Below the pieces are notes generated by a model. That model had not been told where the DNA came from, did no database searches, and saw only the letters and a program-made list of their open reading frames with translations. DNA of 64,000 nt from Nephrocerus scutellatus (Eukaryota; Arthropoda; Insecta; Diptera; Pipunculidae): NCBI GenBank assembly GCA_947095585.1, contig OX352761.1:32269777-32333776 (forward strand), read 5' to 3'. Both the position numbers and the translations under genes were made by a program. Positions 25,316 through 38,200 of the stretch are shown piece by piece; within the stretch, counting starts at the first letter, position 1; every line of letters starts with the position of its first letter.

Positions 25316-25790
25316 TTGAATATAAGTTAAATCTTTTAGTTATAAAGATTGAAAAAAAAAAATATTTTCTTGACCACTTGGTCTTTATTATAAGAGAATC
25401 AAAGTAAGACTAAATTACAATGAGCTTATTATCTAAAAAGAAAACTACGCATCCGATCGTGAGTGGCCGCAATCTGTTGACTCTGCATTATTTGTTCGTC
25501 GGACGTCTGATCATCGATGGGGTGATATTTGCTGACTTTGCATTAGTTACGCGCTACGGTACTGATGAACAAGAATCGACATGAATCGATGGGGAGAAAT
25601 CTGCTGATTTGGCATTAACTGCTCGCTTGGCTACTGATCATCAATGATGGGGTGAAATATGCTGATTTTGCATTTCCCAAAGGAACGGCGATCGCTGGCT
25701 TGTGGAGTGTTGCGATTGTTGTGTTTTTGATGTGTGCGTGTCTATGGTAGTTTCATTATAAGATGTTGCGTTAACTTGTACAACTCCATC
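25316..25790. mobile_element. Solo-LTR-like insertion with four internal repeats
   Basis: A 475-bp block splits RT text between AFNAA and EVPSY in LINE copy B. Four imperfect repeats start at 25455, 25509, 25564 and 25636 (each with GATC/GATG, ATGGGGTGA-like and TGCTGATTTTGCATT-like parts). The minus strand has an AATAAA signal near 25388 and TGT near one edge, so a solo LTR is plausible. Exact ends and target duplication were not resolved. Confidence 0.5.
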
Positions 25791-26315
25791 TGGCTGCATT
25801 AAAAGCATTCCTGATATCGAGGCAGACTATGGTGCAATACTTTTTTGTTCCTCCCTTCAACCTTTTCCCATCTATCGTTTTTTGTGCCAACTTTTTAACA
25901 AAATCAACGGCATAAATTGTTGAGCGTGCTTTGCGGAAGCCATATTGATGCTCTGAAAGGTCGCCTGATTGTATTACGGCTTCCTGTAGCCTACCGCCGA
26001 TAGTTCTTTCTAAGATTTTGCCCGTTGTGTCGAGTATACATATAGGACGGTATGAGGATAGTTCGTCTGGTGGTTTTTTCCCTTAAGGGAGCAGGACAAG
26101 TCTCTGCTTTTTCCACTCCGCTGGGAACACCCCTTCTTTTATGCATGAGTCAAGCATGTTTGCAAACATATTTGGATAATTCCTAATCGCGGATTTTAAT
26201 GCCACGTTAGGGATATTATCTGGTCCCAGGGTCTTGTTATTGCCTACCTTTCTGGCTGCCTGGAGAACTTCGTCGGCCATCACGGGCAGAATATCACCTA
26301 TCTCTACATTAAAGT
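25791..26315 (-). pseudogene. Waldo-like ORF2 RT amino half (copy B)
   Basis: Minus strand: VMADEVLQAARKVGNNKT, NIPNVALKSAIRNYPNMF, FPAEWKKQRLVLLP, GKKPPDE, TGKILERTIGG, EHQYGFRKARSTIYAV, YCTIVCLDIRNAFNAA. It is cut at 25790 by the insertion. The first codons directly follow the microsatellite, consistent with a 5'-truncated insertion. Confidence 0.8.
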
Positions 26316-26690
26316 CATGTATGTCTGTATGTTTGTATGTTTGTAGGTCTGTATGTCTGTATGTCTGTATGTCTGTCTGTGTCCACTCCACAGCCCAGAC
26401 ACCTGAACATATCAGGATGAAAATTCATATTTAAGCTTTTTATATAAATTGTGAGGAGCTAGATGATTTTGACGGAAATCTGACATTCGGAAGTGACAGT
26501 TTACAGTTTTTCGAGTTTTTGCAAATAACTCTAAAAGTATCCTACTTAGGAGAAATCTGTAAAGTGCACAAGAAATTTAAACAAAAAACTAAATAAGAAA
26601 ATTAAAAAAAAATTAAAAATAATTTAATATACATTTGCTGAATATTCCGGCCCCGTCCGTAAAGGAAAGTCGTGTCGTGCCCACACCTCC
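26316..26690 (+). repeat. Family A, right half with microsatellite
   Basis: Starts with a TGTATGTC microsatellite (26316-26381), then GTCCACTCCACAGCCC, AAATTGTGAGG, GATTTTGACGGAAATCTGAC and the end block GGCCCCGTCCGTAAAGGAAA / GTGCCCACACCTCC. It continues the half at 17072-17286. Confidence 0.85.
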
Positions 26691-26828
26691 ATTTTTCACA
26701 TGTGCAACAATAAAGCTTAGACATCGCGTAATCGCTCTCATCCCCCAAACACTGTTAGAAAACATTCTCCCTTAACTACTGCAGCTTCACCTGTAGCTAT
26801 TCTCACATTGTAGTGGTGCACTTTTTAA

Positions 26829-26850
26829 ATTCTCTATATTAACTTCGGCG
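26829..26850 (-). repeat. Family X terminus only
   Basis: AAATTCTCTATATTAACTTC, the family X end, directly abuts the leader region of LINE copy 2. Confidence 0.5.
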
Positions 26851-28891
26851 GTCAGCCATCAGCAGAATAGGCGGAATAACACAGAATGCTCTAAAATTGC
26901 AGGTGGCCGTAACTTTCTCTGACTGGTGGAAGTGCGATCAAACCTCCACGTCGTGGCCGCCGGTAATTTTCCTCCAATGCAGGAAAAGCTGAATGATCGG
27001 GCTAGTCCCTTCAAAGTAAGGTTGGCGCTAGCCCAAAAACTTCGCCTGTAAAAAATTATTATTACGGAACCCAAAATCAGCCTCGGATATACTGATGAAA
27101 GACGACGACCACGGCAACGAAAACGAAAACGGCTAAACGATTTAAGAATTTTCTCATGGAACGTACGCTCACTGTATAGAGCTCGAGCAGCACAGCAGCT
27201 GGCCGACCATCATCATATTTGGCTCTACAACCGGAGTCCGGTCCTGGCCTCCCACAAAAAATCTCTCCACCGGTCCCGATTTCGAGCCGATGTCATCCAG
27301 TTTGGCATCCCTAAACTCTGGGCGTCCTGGTCTAGGCCATCCTTCCAGCGTAGGCTTGGCCGGCCTCGCTGTCGTGTTCCATAAATCCTACCGCAAAGGA
27401 CTTTCCGAGCTGGATCCTCTTCGCTCATGCGAGCTAGGTGTCCTGCCCACTGGAGCCTACCGAGCTTAATTTTCTTCACGATGTCGACATCGCGGTAATG
27501 CTCGTAGATCTCATCATTATAGAGTCTGTGAAATATAAGGCTGACATAACAGCAATCCATGAGATGCGGTGGACAGGGAATGGTGTCTTACAAAAATCAG
27601 AATATGACATATATTACAGCTGTCATGCAAGACATCATGTGCTCGGGGTGGGGTTTCTAGTCAGCAAAAGAATGAAACCCAACGTTATAGGCTTTAAAGC
27701 AATAAATGGACGGTTATGCACCCTTCGCGTGTGGGGAAAATTTAAAAACATAAGCCTCATATACGTTCACGCACCTACAGAGGATTCCCCAAATGATGAA
27801 AAATAAGAATCCATTGAATCAGTCGAACGGGTACTCCATGCCTGCCCTCAATATGATGTAAAAATCATTCTTGGGGATATGAATGCAAAAATAGGTAGGA
27901 AGCCAGTAGTCAGGTAGTACATTGGCACCCATAGCTTACACGAGAACACTATTGACAATGGACAACGAGTCATAGAGATGGCAGCAAACAATACTTAGGT
28001 CGTTGGGTGGTGTTCAAGGTTTGCGCGTAAAAATATCCACAAAGCCACCTAGGTATCTCCTCATAGAGCCACTCGCAACTAGATAGACCACGTGTTGATA
28101 GACCGCCGCCACAACCCGAACCTTATGACGGTACGAACGTACCGAGGTGCCAACATCGACTCGGACCACTACCTTGTTGGTATGGTGCTCCGAGCGCGGA
28201 TTGCATCGTCACGAAAGACTACGTCTGCGAATCAGATTCGAGAGACAAGAAACAACTACAGTCAAGCGATAGGACTCGGGCGTATGAGGGCGTAGAAGTG
28301 AAATGGACACGCCTTAAGAATACTGTCATTAGTACTGCTGACTCCATCTTAGGCAGTAGTCGTAGAGATCGAAACGACTGGTTCGATAACGAATGTAAGC
28401 TAGCGACTGAACATAAGAACGTTACGTACCGAGCAATGCAACAATCTCATAGAACGCGGGCACGCGAATATGAATATAAAGAGCTCAGAAGATATGAAAA
28501 AACAGTTCACCGGCGAAAGAAAGCAGCCTGGGAGAAGAATCTCGTCCATGAACTAGAAAAGTCAAGAGAGCAAGGACCGCACCAGGCGCGGAAGTTCTAC
28601 CAAAGGGGCCGCGGTATGACGCAATACACACCGCGTTGCACATACTGCAAGGATAAAGAGGGTAATCTGATCGCCGATCTTAAAGGCATCTTAGAGCGAT
28701 GGGAAGAGCACTTTCATGAGTTACTAAATGGCCAGCTTACTGAGGAATTGGAGGCTCCACCAATGACCGAAGATCATACTATGCTGCCGTAACCAAGCAT
28801 AGACGAAGTTAGCAGAGCGATAAATCGGCTCAAAAATAATAAGGCCCCGGGATCTGACGGGATCCCAGCGGAACTGATTAAAACAGGAGGT
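26851..28891 (+). pseudogene. RTE-like LINE copy 2
   Basis: Leader 26851-27070, then FSWNVRSLYRA, an inverted insertion, and EN text: HEMRWTGNGVLQKSEYDIYY, VGFLVSKRMKP, YVHAPTEDSPNDEK, IILGDMNAKIG (catalytic Asp and Asn kept), TRNQIDH degraded to a stop, VLIDRRHNPNL. The linker runs 28298-28792. The RT start SRAINRLKNNKAPGSDGIPA, LIKTGG ends at 28891 where family X begins. Several stops (for example 27807, 28796) kill it. It is better preserved than copy 1 in the endonuclease but lacks nearly all of RT. Confidence 0.85.
27205..27540 (-). mobile_element. LINE 3' fragment, inverted inside LINE copy 2
   Basis: Minus-strand frame: YNDEIYEHYRDVDIVKKIKL, LQWAGHLARMSEEDPARKVL, RQRGRPSLRWKDGLDQDA, NRDRWRDFLWEARTGLRL, stop, then only about 20 bp ending in an ATG-type repeat tail (27205-27215). 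This is the carboxyl end of an RTE-type ORF with a minimal 3' UTR. It lies in the copy 2 endonuclease start, between LADH and ESVKYKADITA. No target duplication was found. Confidence 0.8.
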
Positions 28892-28894
28892 TCG

Positions 28895-29235
28895 TTGTTT
28901 TGCTTTTTTTTTTAATTTACCCGATTTTCTTCAAATTTTAAACACAACATTTGTAAATCCGATGTGCAACACTTTATTTTAAAAATTTTAGAGATATCGT
29001 GCACCAGGGTCGAAAGCTCCGATACAATTTTTTTTAAATTTGCCCGTTTTTCTGTATATTTTATATACAAATGTATATAATTATTTAAGAATCAACCCAG
29101 TCCCAGGGCTTGGTGCTCCTATATAATTATTTTTAAAAACTAACCCGATTTTATTCAAACTTTGCACATTGTGTATGACCGATTAGAGAATTTACACGAA
29201 AAATTCTAATTTTTATGGGTTGTTTTTTTTACTTG
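28895..29235 (-). repeat. Family X repeat, partial copy
   Basis: Subunits TTTACCCGATTTTCTTCAAA recur. It ends at GATTAGAGAATTTACA and TTTTTATGGGTTGTTTTTTT, the left-hand terminus. Its other end truncates LINE copy 2. Confidence 0.8.
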
Positions 29236-29410
29236 CTCTCTAGACACCCTTTCAGGGCTCACAATTGATCTGGAATCTTCTATATCTAGAATTAAATTGC
29301 AAGGTATTTTGTCCAATACACCATTAACTACCACACTGTTGCAACCCTTCCAAAAAGTGGTCGCTATCATCGGATTCCAGTTTCGAGATGTGACTAAATT
29401 CGCTGGCTAG

Positions 29411-29412
<2 letters not shown>

Positions 29413-29444
<32 letters not shown>

Positions 29445-29464
29445 TATACTATATATATATATAT
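29413..29464. repeat. AT dinucleotide microsatellite
   Basis: A TA repeat with one TATACTATACTA interruption. Confidence 0.95.
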
Positions 29465-29539
29465 TAGCTAACCCAACAGACGTTGTCCTGTCCCACTTTC
29501 AGCTTTGTATTCTAATGCTGATACAAATACTTCATTCAT

Positions 29540-29960
29540 CTATTTTCCTCTGGCTGTTGTGCTCAAATGAAGCTTTAATTGTTTGTATCGCGCAGCATTG
29601 ATGAAGGGATCCATTGCTCGTCCGCTTACTACATACACTGGAACACTGCACACAGGGCTCGTCGCTCCAGCTTCGTTATTTCTCGTTTTAGATTTTGAAG
29701 ATTTTCTCCTTGATTCTCCCTTTTTGTGCAGCAAATCCAACTCTTTTACTTGTGAAATAATTTGCGTCTGGAATAAATTGTTAGTACATCAGCTGCCATG
29801 CCTCGCAGCGCTAGAATTAACGCATTAATTTGTTCCTCAGCAGCCCATCCGTTAAAACAGACGGCAGCTTCAAAATTTGAAATGTTCCAATTCATCTACA
29901 TATTCGTAGCAACAGTTATTAGTAAGTTTCTTTATAGATAAAAAATGTTCAGCGCAATTC
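29540..29960 (-). pseudogene. Gypsy-like gag capsid relic
   Basis: Minus strand 29890-29745 reads WNISNFEAAVCFNGWAAEEQ, LILALRGMAADVLTIYSRRK, a pattern typical of insect Ty3/gypsy capsid amino domains. It continues through KELDLLHKKGESRRKSSKSK to a 66-codon frame ending 29540. Frameshifts are present. No protease or pol follows. The family is not assigned. Confidence 0.5.
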
Positions 29961-32544
29961 AAAAAACTCAACCATTTAGTATATTGCGCAGGGAAGTCTA
30001 CACTTTGGTTTCCTTAGGTTTTAAAGATAAATAAATTCTTTACGGTTGTGCACACAGAAATTCCAGTTACATGGGTTTTATTATTATTACGAATCCTCAC
30101 TATTCCAAATTTTTCGGCACAACCTGTAATCAAAAGGTTTTTGTGTCATATTGTGTCATTTAAAAAAATCATGCAAGTCCCCTAAGTTCAAAAGCAATCT
30201 GACCAACAATAAATTTAACTCTCAGTAAATTGCAAATAATTTCAGTCAGACAAAACATCTTTCGTAGTCCCGAAAATTTATTGCTCGTCACGAAATTGCT
30301 ATGCTCTGCAACATCGCATCGGCAACAAATCTCATTTCACGCGTTTCAAATTTTCAATTTCATGAGTGATAAGATGAAGATCCCAAATTTGGTCATTATA
30401 GTGACGTGAAGAATCTCGGCTTTAGAGATGATAAAAGACAAAGGATCTAACTGTGACTGATGGATTATACCAATGGTTTGTCGCACAAACGCCATTCGGA
30501 TTTGTGAAGCGCTTTTAGCGTATATCAACTACACTACATCTGTGCATATCTGTGTTTTTTTGTTCATCAAAGCGGAATGAGATAAAATTAATTGCTCAAC
30601 ACAGGCCCAATGAGTAATGCGTTATCGCGTTCTTTTACTTTATGTGCTTCTAAGAGCGAATGTTTTTTGGAAGCGGTACGCCCTCTGATGGCAAAGTCCA
30701 CTAGAACCGTCAGCCAGGCTGGTATGATCGTAAATGACAAGCAAAACCACGTAGAAGAGATTAATTTGCATGTCCACCCCGACGCGACATATCACAGAAG
30801 AGCAAACCACACAGGGTCAGCGTAAAAGTGTTATTTATTTAAAGTGAGAAAAAATTACGAGTACCATGACTTACAATTCAAACTCTAGGGAAATTGCCAT
30901 TATAGGCGAAACGTTATGAAGGAAATCAATTTTCATTCATAATGAAAATGTATACAAACCTTAATGAAAAATCAAAGAAGAATTAAAAAAAGGGCAAATT
31001 GACGGATTTTGCTTAAAATATTCGTTGTTTTGCTAATTCTGTACAATATTAAATAATTTCGACTCCAATTCCAACACTTCAGTTTAAGTCCGTATGCTTG
31101 TTTCCTCTAATCATCGCAGTACCCTCTATAGCAAGTGCGCTGGGAGGTAGGGTTTCGAAAAACGTATAAATGCCTTTATGTCTTTCGAGACTATGTAGTC
31201 AATGTGGCTGAACAACGATTACAAATGCCAATGTACGGTATGTACATTCTTCCTCTATTTGTTTGCATCACTTGGTATCGTTGATCCTTGTAAATGTACA
31301 TCGCTTCCCGTACACTTAAGTGGCAGACAGCCCGATTTGTTTTTCTCGTTGATGGTAAGTGAGTGAGTGTTTAATGGGGGACAAAAACGTACGCACTCAC
31401 TTCTAATGGATCTGCTTGGTAAGTTTTGGAGAATAACGCACAATTTAACTCCTCCAGGGTGTTCTTTTTGAATGCTTGCAGGGTAGCAATTTGCGGTATA
31501 CTTTGGCAGATGAGTAACAAGGAAACTCTTATATTTACAGTTCTACTATAGTTGCTATGTATCCACCGTTCTTACGAACTTAGAATTGCCGCAGTGGAAC
31601 TGCTCGGATTAGTTGTTTTTCAATCATTACTCGTCCAACCCAAGTCGAAACATGTTTAAGCCCATTTCAGAGAGGGCGTGAAATTTCATAGCGCAACCGA
31701 ATGTAATGATTCGTGCGAGTCTTAATGCCGAGTACATAGTCTATAGCAAAGCTCTCTGTTCAAATAACAACTTTAGATTAAAATTGGGTCCCAGCCGTAC
31801 ATAGCTGTATTCGAGCGCATTTGTCAGTAATGACTTATCCTTCAAGCGGATGTAACAGAAATAGTGTTTAGATAGGAGAAAATTGTTGAGATAAACTGAC
31901 AGCTCATATTCATGAAGTTCGTTTAGAATAATACGACCGGATAAATCGAACGATGCGGATGTTTGCTTTGCATTTGATGTTAGAACTGGTAATTTGTGGT
32001 TTTTTAAAAATTCACCTAACCGATTATTTGTCGGATCACAACTTTAAAAGGGGTTGATACCTTAATGCTAAATCAGGAAAATAGTTGAGAATAGAGAATA
32101 TTCACTTTAGTTGATTTATTTACAGAAGATACACCGAGCGCGTTGAGCATTGTGCGTCATTTCTTAATCTACATACTTGTACTTGTTTTGGTAATTCACT
32201 TAAATGATTTATAACCGATTTTTTGAGAAAAAATAAACTTATATTTTAGAAAATCATTTGTGATTTAAAAGCTTCTTCATAATTTAAAAAAAATAGCTGT
32301 ATGAAGTAAGCTAGCTAGAAGTCGACTAGCTACGAAGTCGACTAGCTACGAAGTCGAGGAAATAGGTTCCACACGCTGCGCCAAAATATAATAATTTAAG
32401 TCCAAACATAACCAAACCATAACAAGTTTGGAGTAACGGGTATTATTTACGTGAAATTTGACAGTACTTGATGTCGAAGTCCGAAGCATTCGGTGTATTC
32501 AGAAAATGCGTCAACTAAATAGGATTTCGGCACGGTGTAACTTG
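29961..32544. other. Long stretch without recognised genes
   Basis: Open frames up to 77 codons (30592-30825) show no family motif. A short tandem repeat of about 16 bp (AGTCGACTAGCTACGA units) lies at 32312-32357. Nothing else is supported. Confidence 0.4.
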
Positions 32545-32845
32545 TCTTTACAACTTTACTTAACAAATTGCAAGAGTTCACAACTGTACAAAGGTGAATA
32601 CATAATTAACTTATAACACTACTTTCCACAAGACGGTAGCTGCTCTATCTACTCGTTAAGTAGTCTGGTGCAATTCCACTACTAACTAACTATCTGCGAA
32701 AAAAAAATCAGGTATTTAAACTTAATCCACTATTTCGAGAAGGTTTCATTCTTAGAAAATGACTATATGTATAAAATACTGATACACATACAATTTTATG
32801 CATAAATTCTACCTACATAATTTTATAGACAATACTAGTTGTAAA
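32545..32845. repeat. Family W repeat, second copy
   Basis: The same block order as 15565-15905: CAACTTTACTTAACAAATTG, AAGAGTTCACAA, CTATCTACTCGTTAAGTAG, CTAACTAACTATCTGCGAA. An LTR relic is possible. Confidence 0.4.
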
Positions 32846-33089
32846 CCCCGGCGTAACCCGAGACCCGCCGACCACCACACAAGACACCGTTTAGACCCAC
32901 AAAAAGCTAAGGTAACAGGCGTTGTCTGGCTGCCCCTCACACTCTACTGACCAAACAAAACTAACCGCTGCCTTACTGAAACCACCGCACACCAGAGTTC
33001 ATACATAAATACCATGGAAAACGGAATTTTTTCAGTTTTTCCAATTTTCCAGATTCCTATAATCTTTCCCGGGGTATTTATTACTAACA

Positions 33090-33622
33090 TATTAAAAAAA
33101 ACCATAAAAATTAAAATTTTCATGTAAATTCTCTAAAAGGAGATACATATGTGTGCAAAGTTTGAACCGGGTTCATTTGGAAAAAATTAATATTAGAGCC
33201 CCTTCACTTAAAATTTTTTTTCTAAAACTGTTGTCACATACACAAACATACACCTGAATAAAAAAAATTTGTATGGTAGCCACTGACATTGGGGCCCGAT
33301 CACGTCCAACTTTCAATAGTAGGTTGTCATCGGAGATACATATGTGTTTAAAATTTAAACAAATTCGGTTTATCGTTTAAAAACTTTATATGGGCACACC
33401 TCGGGCAATTTTCAAAAAGTTTTGTCCATCAGAGATACACACATATGTTTAAAATTTAAAGTAAATCTGACTTATTTTTAAAAAAAAATGTATACGGGCA
33501 CCCCTCAGTTCTCAGGGCCCATTCGCTCAAAAAATTTCCAAAAAGTTTTGTCCATCCGATATATACATGTGTATAAAATTTTAAGAAAATCGGGTTAATT
33601 TTTATTTTAAATTTGTATAAGG
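33090..33622 (+). repeat. Family X repeat, forward copy, right end missing
   Basis: Left terminus CATAAAAATTAAAATTTT, CATGTAAATTCTCTAA, then four subunits with GGAGATACATATGTG-type cores. It breaks off before the right terminus. Confidence 0.8.
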
Positions 33623-34235
33623 CCCAGTGGCGCATTTAACGGTTTGAAAAAAAGGGCGCGTGACCAGGGCCCCGACTTCTGAAGGGCCCCGCAAAGCTTC
33701 AACTTTACACTTTTTTGAATGGCATTCAGCTTAGCTGCATGCAATAATTCAACCAAATTTCAATATTTCTGCGCGGGTGGCAGTCATTATATCAGGAACA
33801 CCCAGTTTCGCTTCCACGGCGTTGCACATTGCACTGTATGCACAAAAAAGGGGCATGACTACCACACGGAAATAATTGGTGATCATGTAAATTACATTAT
33901 TTTAGATTCTACACCCTATGTTGTGCATGTGGATCAATTGACTAACTTTTGTAGAAAAAGGTTTTTAAAATATTCCTTAATTCCTTGAAGATACAGATTT
34001 ATCGACCTTTTAAAATTTACCAATAGATATAAAATATTATCGTTGACAATCTTACGACAATTCAGCAAATATGACGGGCAAGCACAGTGGTCTGCAGGAA
34101 AGAATAAGAAAACATTCTCCATCAGCAACGTTTATTCCCTTCTCTAGTCATTAACTCAAGTTTTATTCGTCCAAAACTTGTTTGTTTTTAATGGAATATG
34201 TTATACAATAAATTGGATAAAGCATCTTATACAAG
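33623..34235. other. Unassigned stretch with CAGTGGCG motif at its edge
   Basis: CAGTGGCGCATTTAACGG at 33625 resembles the start of some hAT elements, but no matching opposite end was found. An 89-codon frame (33719-33988) has two Cys pairs (CTVC) and no family match. It is left unassigned. Confidence 0.25.
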
Positions 34236-34239
34236 TGCT

Positions 34240-34535
34240 GATACATGACCCTAGGGCCCGGGGTCTCCAACATTTTTACAAAAAGTGTTGTCCATTGGAG
34301 ATTTATATATATGGAGATACACATGTTTATAAAATTTGCAGAAAATCGGGTTAGTTTTTAAAAAATGTTTATAGGCCCAAATTTTAATAGAAAGTGTTGT
34401 CTCCGGAAATACTTGTGCAAAATTTCAATAAAATCGGACTTTAGGAAAAATTTATCGCAAGATTCCACGACAATCCGATCCGATCGACCGACAGACAGAC
34501 ATGTCACGAGCAAGCGAAGTTAATGTAGAGAATTT
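34240..34535 (+). repeat. Family X repeat, right part
   Basis: Subunits and the right terminus GAAGTTAATGTAGAGAATTT at about 34518-34537. The left terminus of another copy (AAATTTTTCATGTAAATTCT) follows at once, so two copies are joined head to tail. Confidence 0.8.
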
Positions 34536-35232
34536 AAAAATTAAAATTTTTCATGTAAATTCTCCAATAACCAAACGTATACTAAATTCCACTATAAATC
34601 CTGAAAATCAAAACAAATGCGAAGCACTGCAACCAAACAACAAAACAACCACAATCGTAAAGCAAGCAGCGTGCTTACAGCGCATCCGCTCAACAGCGCA
34701 AACAGAACACAGACATTATAGGATGATATGATCTGATACCGCTTTATGGAAAAAATTGTATGGGGGCTCTCTCAAATTTTAATAGAAACTATTGTCATGG
34801 GGAGTGGGCGCCGTGGCTCAGTGGAAATGAGCATGGCTACTAAGCAGGGGGTTCGTGGTTCGAAACCCAGTAACACCAAAAGTATTTTTCAAGTTGTCCC
34901 ACCTCTCGCGAATAGGTGACAAACGTTCCGAGATAATAACTTGTCCCGGAAAGTTTCTCAATTCGCCGTTCGGTTCGGGCCTTAAATTGTAGGTCCCTTC
35001 CATTTGTGTGCAAAAATATACATGCTCAACACGAATGGTTGCGAGAAGTTAGACCTTGGACCGCAATGGTCTGTCGCGCCGAATATTATTACTATTGTCA
35101 TGGGGTAGACACATGTGTGCAAGGTTTGAATAAAATCAGACTTTAGGAAGTGTGTTAAAAATTGATCACAAAATTCTGCCCACCAGCCAGCCAGCATGCC
35201 CCGGGCACGCAAAGTTAATATAAAAAATTTAG
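34536..35232 (+). repeat. Family X copy interrupted by a SINE
   Basis: Left terminus at 34540, a unique-looking interior to 34735, subunit text to 34802, SINE 34803-35090, then subunit text from TAGACACATGTGTGCA to the right end AAAGTTAATATAAAAAATTT. The GGCT-type simple repeat (CCAGCCAGCCAGC) is at about 35183. Confidence 0.85.
34803..35090 (+). mobile_element. Full-length tRNA-derived SINE
   Basis: Pol III A-box TGGCTCAGTGG (34814-34824) and B-box GGTTCGAAACC (34857-34867) in a tRNA-like head. A body of about 170 bp follows, then the 3' end GGACCGCAATGGTC, TGTCGCGCCGAATAT and an ATT tail. A perfect 15-bp duplication ACTATTGTCATGGGG flanks it (34788-34802, 35091-35105). It is non-coding and must borrow a LINE enzyme. 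Confidence 0.92.
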
Positions 35233-38200
35233 AAATTATCCAAATCGGTCCAGCCGTTTAGCCGTGAAAAGGTAACAGATAGACATTTGGACTGATTTAC
35301 TTTCACATTTGTAATATTAGTATGGATATAAAAATGTTTAGATTAAAAGGAGTAAAATTAAGTCATTTTACAGCAAAAGCAGCGAAGATAAAGAATAATA
35401 ACCTTCAGAAATGGCTGTAGAACGCAAGCTTCTACGCGACAGATCTAATCCTTAAGAGTTCATCTAATGTATTGTAAATTCTCTTAGGAGAAGGTATTTA
35501 ATTGTTATTAGGTTCCGCTGATGGACTAATAACACTTAAGATACAAGCGGTTTACTGTATCTTAGTGAGAGACACCGCAACTGCATTTGTGGCTGCATAA
35601 TCATTCCCAGTGGAGCCTGTGACATCTCATGCACAGTCATTGTCATGATTTTTGTAGCATGTATACGATTAAAATTAAACTTGGCAGAGGCACACACTGA
35701 GCAATGTCAATGCGGTGCACGTCATACGTCGTATGTGTACGGTCGGGCACCTTGCGTCACGTACAAATCCAAAGTAGATAGATTCGAAGTTTCTGACTGC
35801 ATTTGATGCATGCGGCGCTACTACAGTTCGGATCATCTAACTCGCTAACATATGCATACATAAATACACGCTGGTACAAATGCATAAGAGATTTTATTTC
35901 TGGTATGTTTTGTTGGGTGCTTTAATACTCAACAGCAAGTGCTTTCTATTTTTGGGGTTCATCTACTTAATTTATCTGGAAAAAGAAATAGGTGCTTTGC
36001 CGAAGATTCTGTCAACCAAAGTCAGTCTCTAATCCCAAGACACTAAATTACTATTGTGACATTTATACGACTCCCGACTACAACAGCTGTCCCGACCACA
36101 AAGTTTCAAGTGCGTATTAACCGACTGGATAGGAATATTGATAGCATCAAATGTACATATGAACCTAAAGGTGTTTATATTTTTGGGATATACAATTTCA
36201 AATCATTTAATTAAAAAATCCTGCAAAATATTTCTAATAAGTTTCTCCGCGCAATTCACTTTTCTATCCAGCAGACAATTAATCAAGTTTTAATTAAATT
36301 AAAATGCGCGAAATTGATATTCATATTTACGAACAAAATCGAAAACACTTTTTCATATTTATTTATTTGGCATAAGTATATTTTCATTGTAATGCATTGA
36401 AAATATTTGAATAGGCTTTTGCATCGCTGCATTTAAATTGTCAACTAATTTAATGAGCGAGTTAATTAAACATTTAACTTTCTAAATACCAAAGCATTTT
36501 GCGTAATATTACCCAGAAGAGTTTGCGGTAAATTTTACGCACCAGCGGTTAAATCAAATAACTCATTCTACATTAATCAATTTCTAGATTTTTCCAACTT
36601 TGTATATGGAGACTACAACAAATTCAATAACATAACATTCAGAATTTAATAATATTCTTCTGATAAAAAATATGTGAAAATTTTGAATGAAATGAAAGGT
36701 ATTCAATCCACAAACAAACACACACGCACAGGAAGTTTACATAGAAAATTTAAAAAAAAGGCGCTCATCAAACGATATGGAATTTTTCAATAGCGTACAC
36801 GCTCTGGATGAACCTAAATTAATTACTGACTAAGACTAAATTATTGAACTTGATTTGATTTGATTTAATTTTATGTAGGTCTTATTTTTCTTAGAGAAAA
36901 AGGTTATTTAGTTTTTATGTCACGTTCCTCAACCCATTGACGTACAAATCCAATAATATTGTCAGTTCTTTGCCTTATTCGTAAAATCATTTTAGGAAAA
37001 TGATTTTTGAAATCGAATTTTAAATTCTGGAGTTATGACGAGAACACTATACATACATCCCGATGCGCAGATTTGTTTGCCTCTTTTTTTTGAGCCCATA
37101 TTGCCTGAAATGTCAAGAAAACATGTTTTGGAGTACCTTGATTTTTGTATTTTTCAGTGTACTTTGTATGAACTTTCCACTGAGCCACGGCACTCACTCT
37201 TTGATACATGACCAAAATTTATCAAAATCAATGCAAAATCATAATATGTAATAAATGATCAAATTATAACGATCACATCATATTATAAATCACCATTTGT
37301 ACCAACTTAAAATAGATGCAGAAAATATTAAAAAAGAACATCATCACTGCAACCATTAAATGGTTGTCTTAAACGATTAATTACCCTGTTACCCCAATCA
37401 TATTATTTTTGTAGCAATTAATAGTTGTAAGAACAATATTAAAATACCCATTTTGACATTGGCAAATATTTTATTTTTATTACAATCACTTGGCATTTTT
37501 TCGACAAGTAAGTATTTTTACAGTTAAAATATTATTGTCTTCAGAAAAACACTGCTTAGTCATGCTGCAACCAAATTTTTTTTTTCGTGTGGTTGCCAGT
37601 ATTCTGCCTAAATACTGGCTTCATACCAATTTTTTCATGCTTAACCCCCAGAATGGTTTTTGCATCATACTGAATGCAGTCATAGAGTTCTCGTTCGGCT
37701 GATTCAAAGAATTATTCTTTTTCGTCGTTTGAGAAATCCTCTGTAGTTTCATGAACGTTTATGGGGCTCATGTTCTTAAATTTTTCCAGCACGCGAATGT
37801 TGTGTAGTTTGATTACTATATGTGAAAGCTGTTTTTGTCTAAAGCCAAGTCAAATAATGTCCAAGGCGCTTTTCCACTTTTTCATCAACACCATATTTGG
37901 CCCTGTAAAATGGTGAAAACCTGATCAAAATCGGTCCATTATTTTTCAAGATTACCTTATAAACAGGGGTGTAGAGCAACCCCTCACCACCCTGCCAACT
38001 GACCTGAAAAGTTTTGCCTTAAGAACATTAACTGCATCAAAATAAACACATTACAAAAGATTCAGCTCAATGGCATGGATAGCTTTTGAGTTTTGCTATG
38101 TCTAACGTACGGACACACAGAAATTGATTTCTATGTATAAAAATAAAAAATAAATATAAATATAAGCAAGGGAAACTGTGATTAATTATAATCGTCAGCT

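Larger units (their letters stand above)
23363..26315 (-). mobile_element. R1/Waldo-like LINE copy B, 5'-truncated, two insertions
   Basis: Minus-strand order: starts abruptly at 26315 after microsatellite, RT blocks 1-3 to 25790, foreign block 25790-25316, RT blocks 4-7 from 25315 to 24650, foreign LINE piece 24648-24192, carboxyl region 24190-23595, 3' UTR ending CCAACCTCC at about 23375. RT start (NNKTLGPDNIPN) and block text are near-identical to copy A, so both belong to one family. Confidence 0.8.
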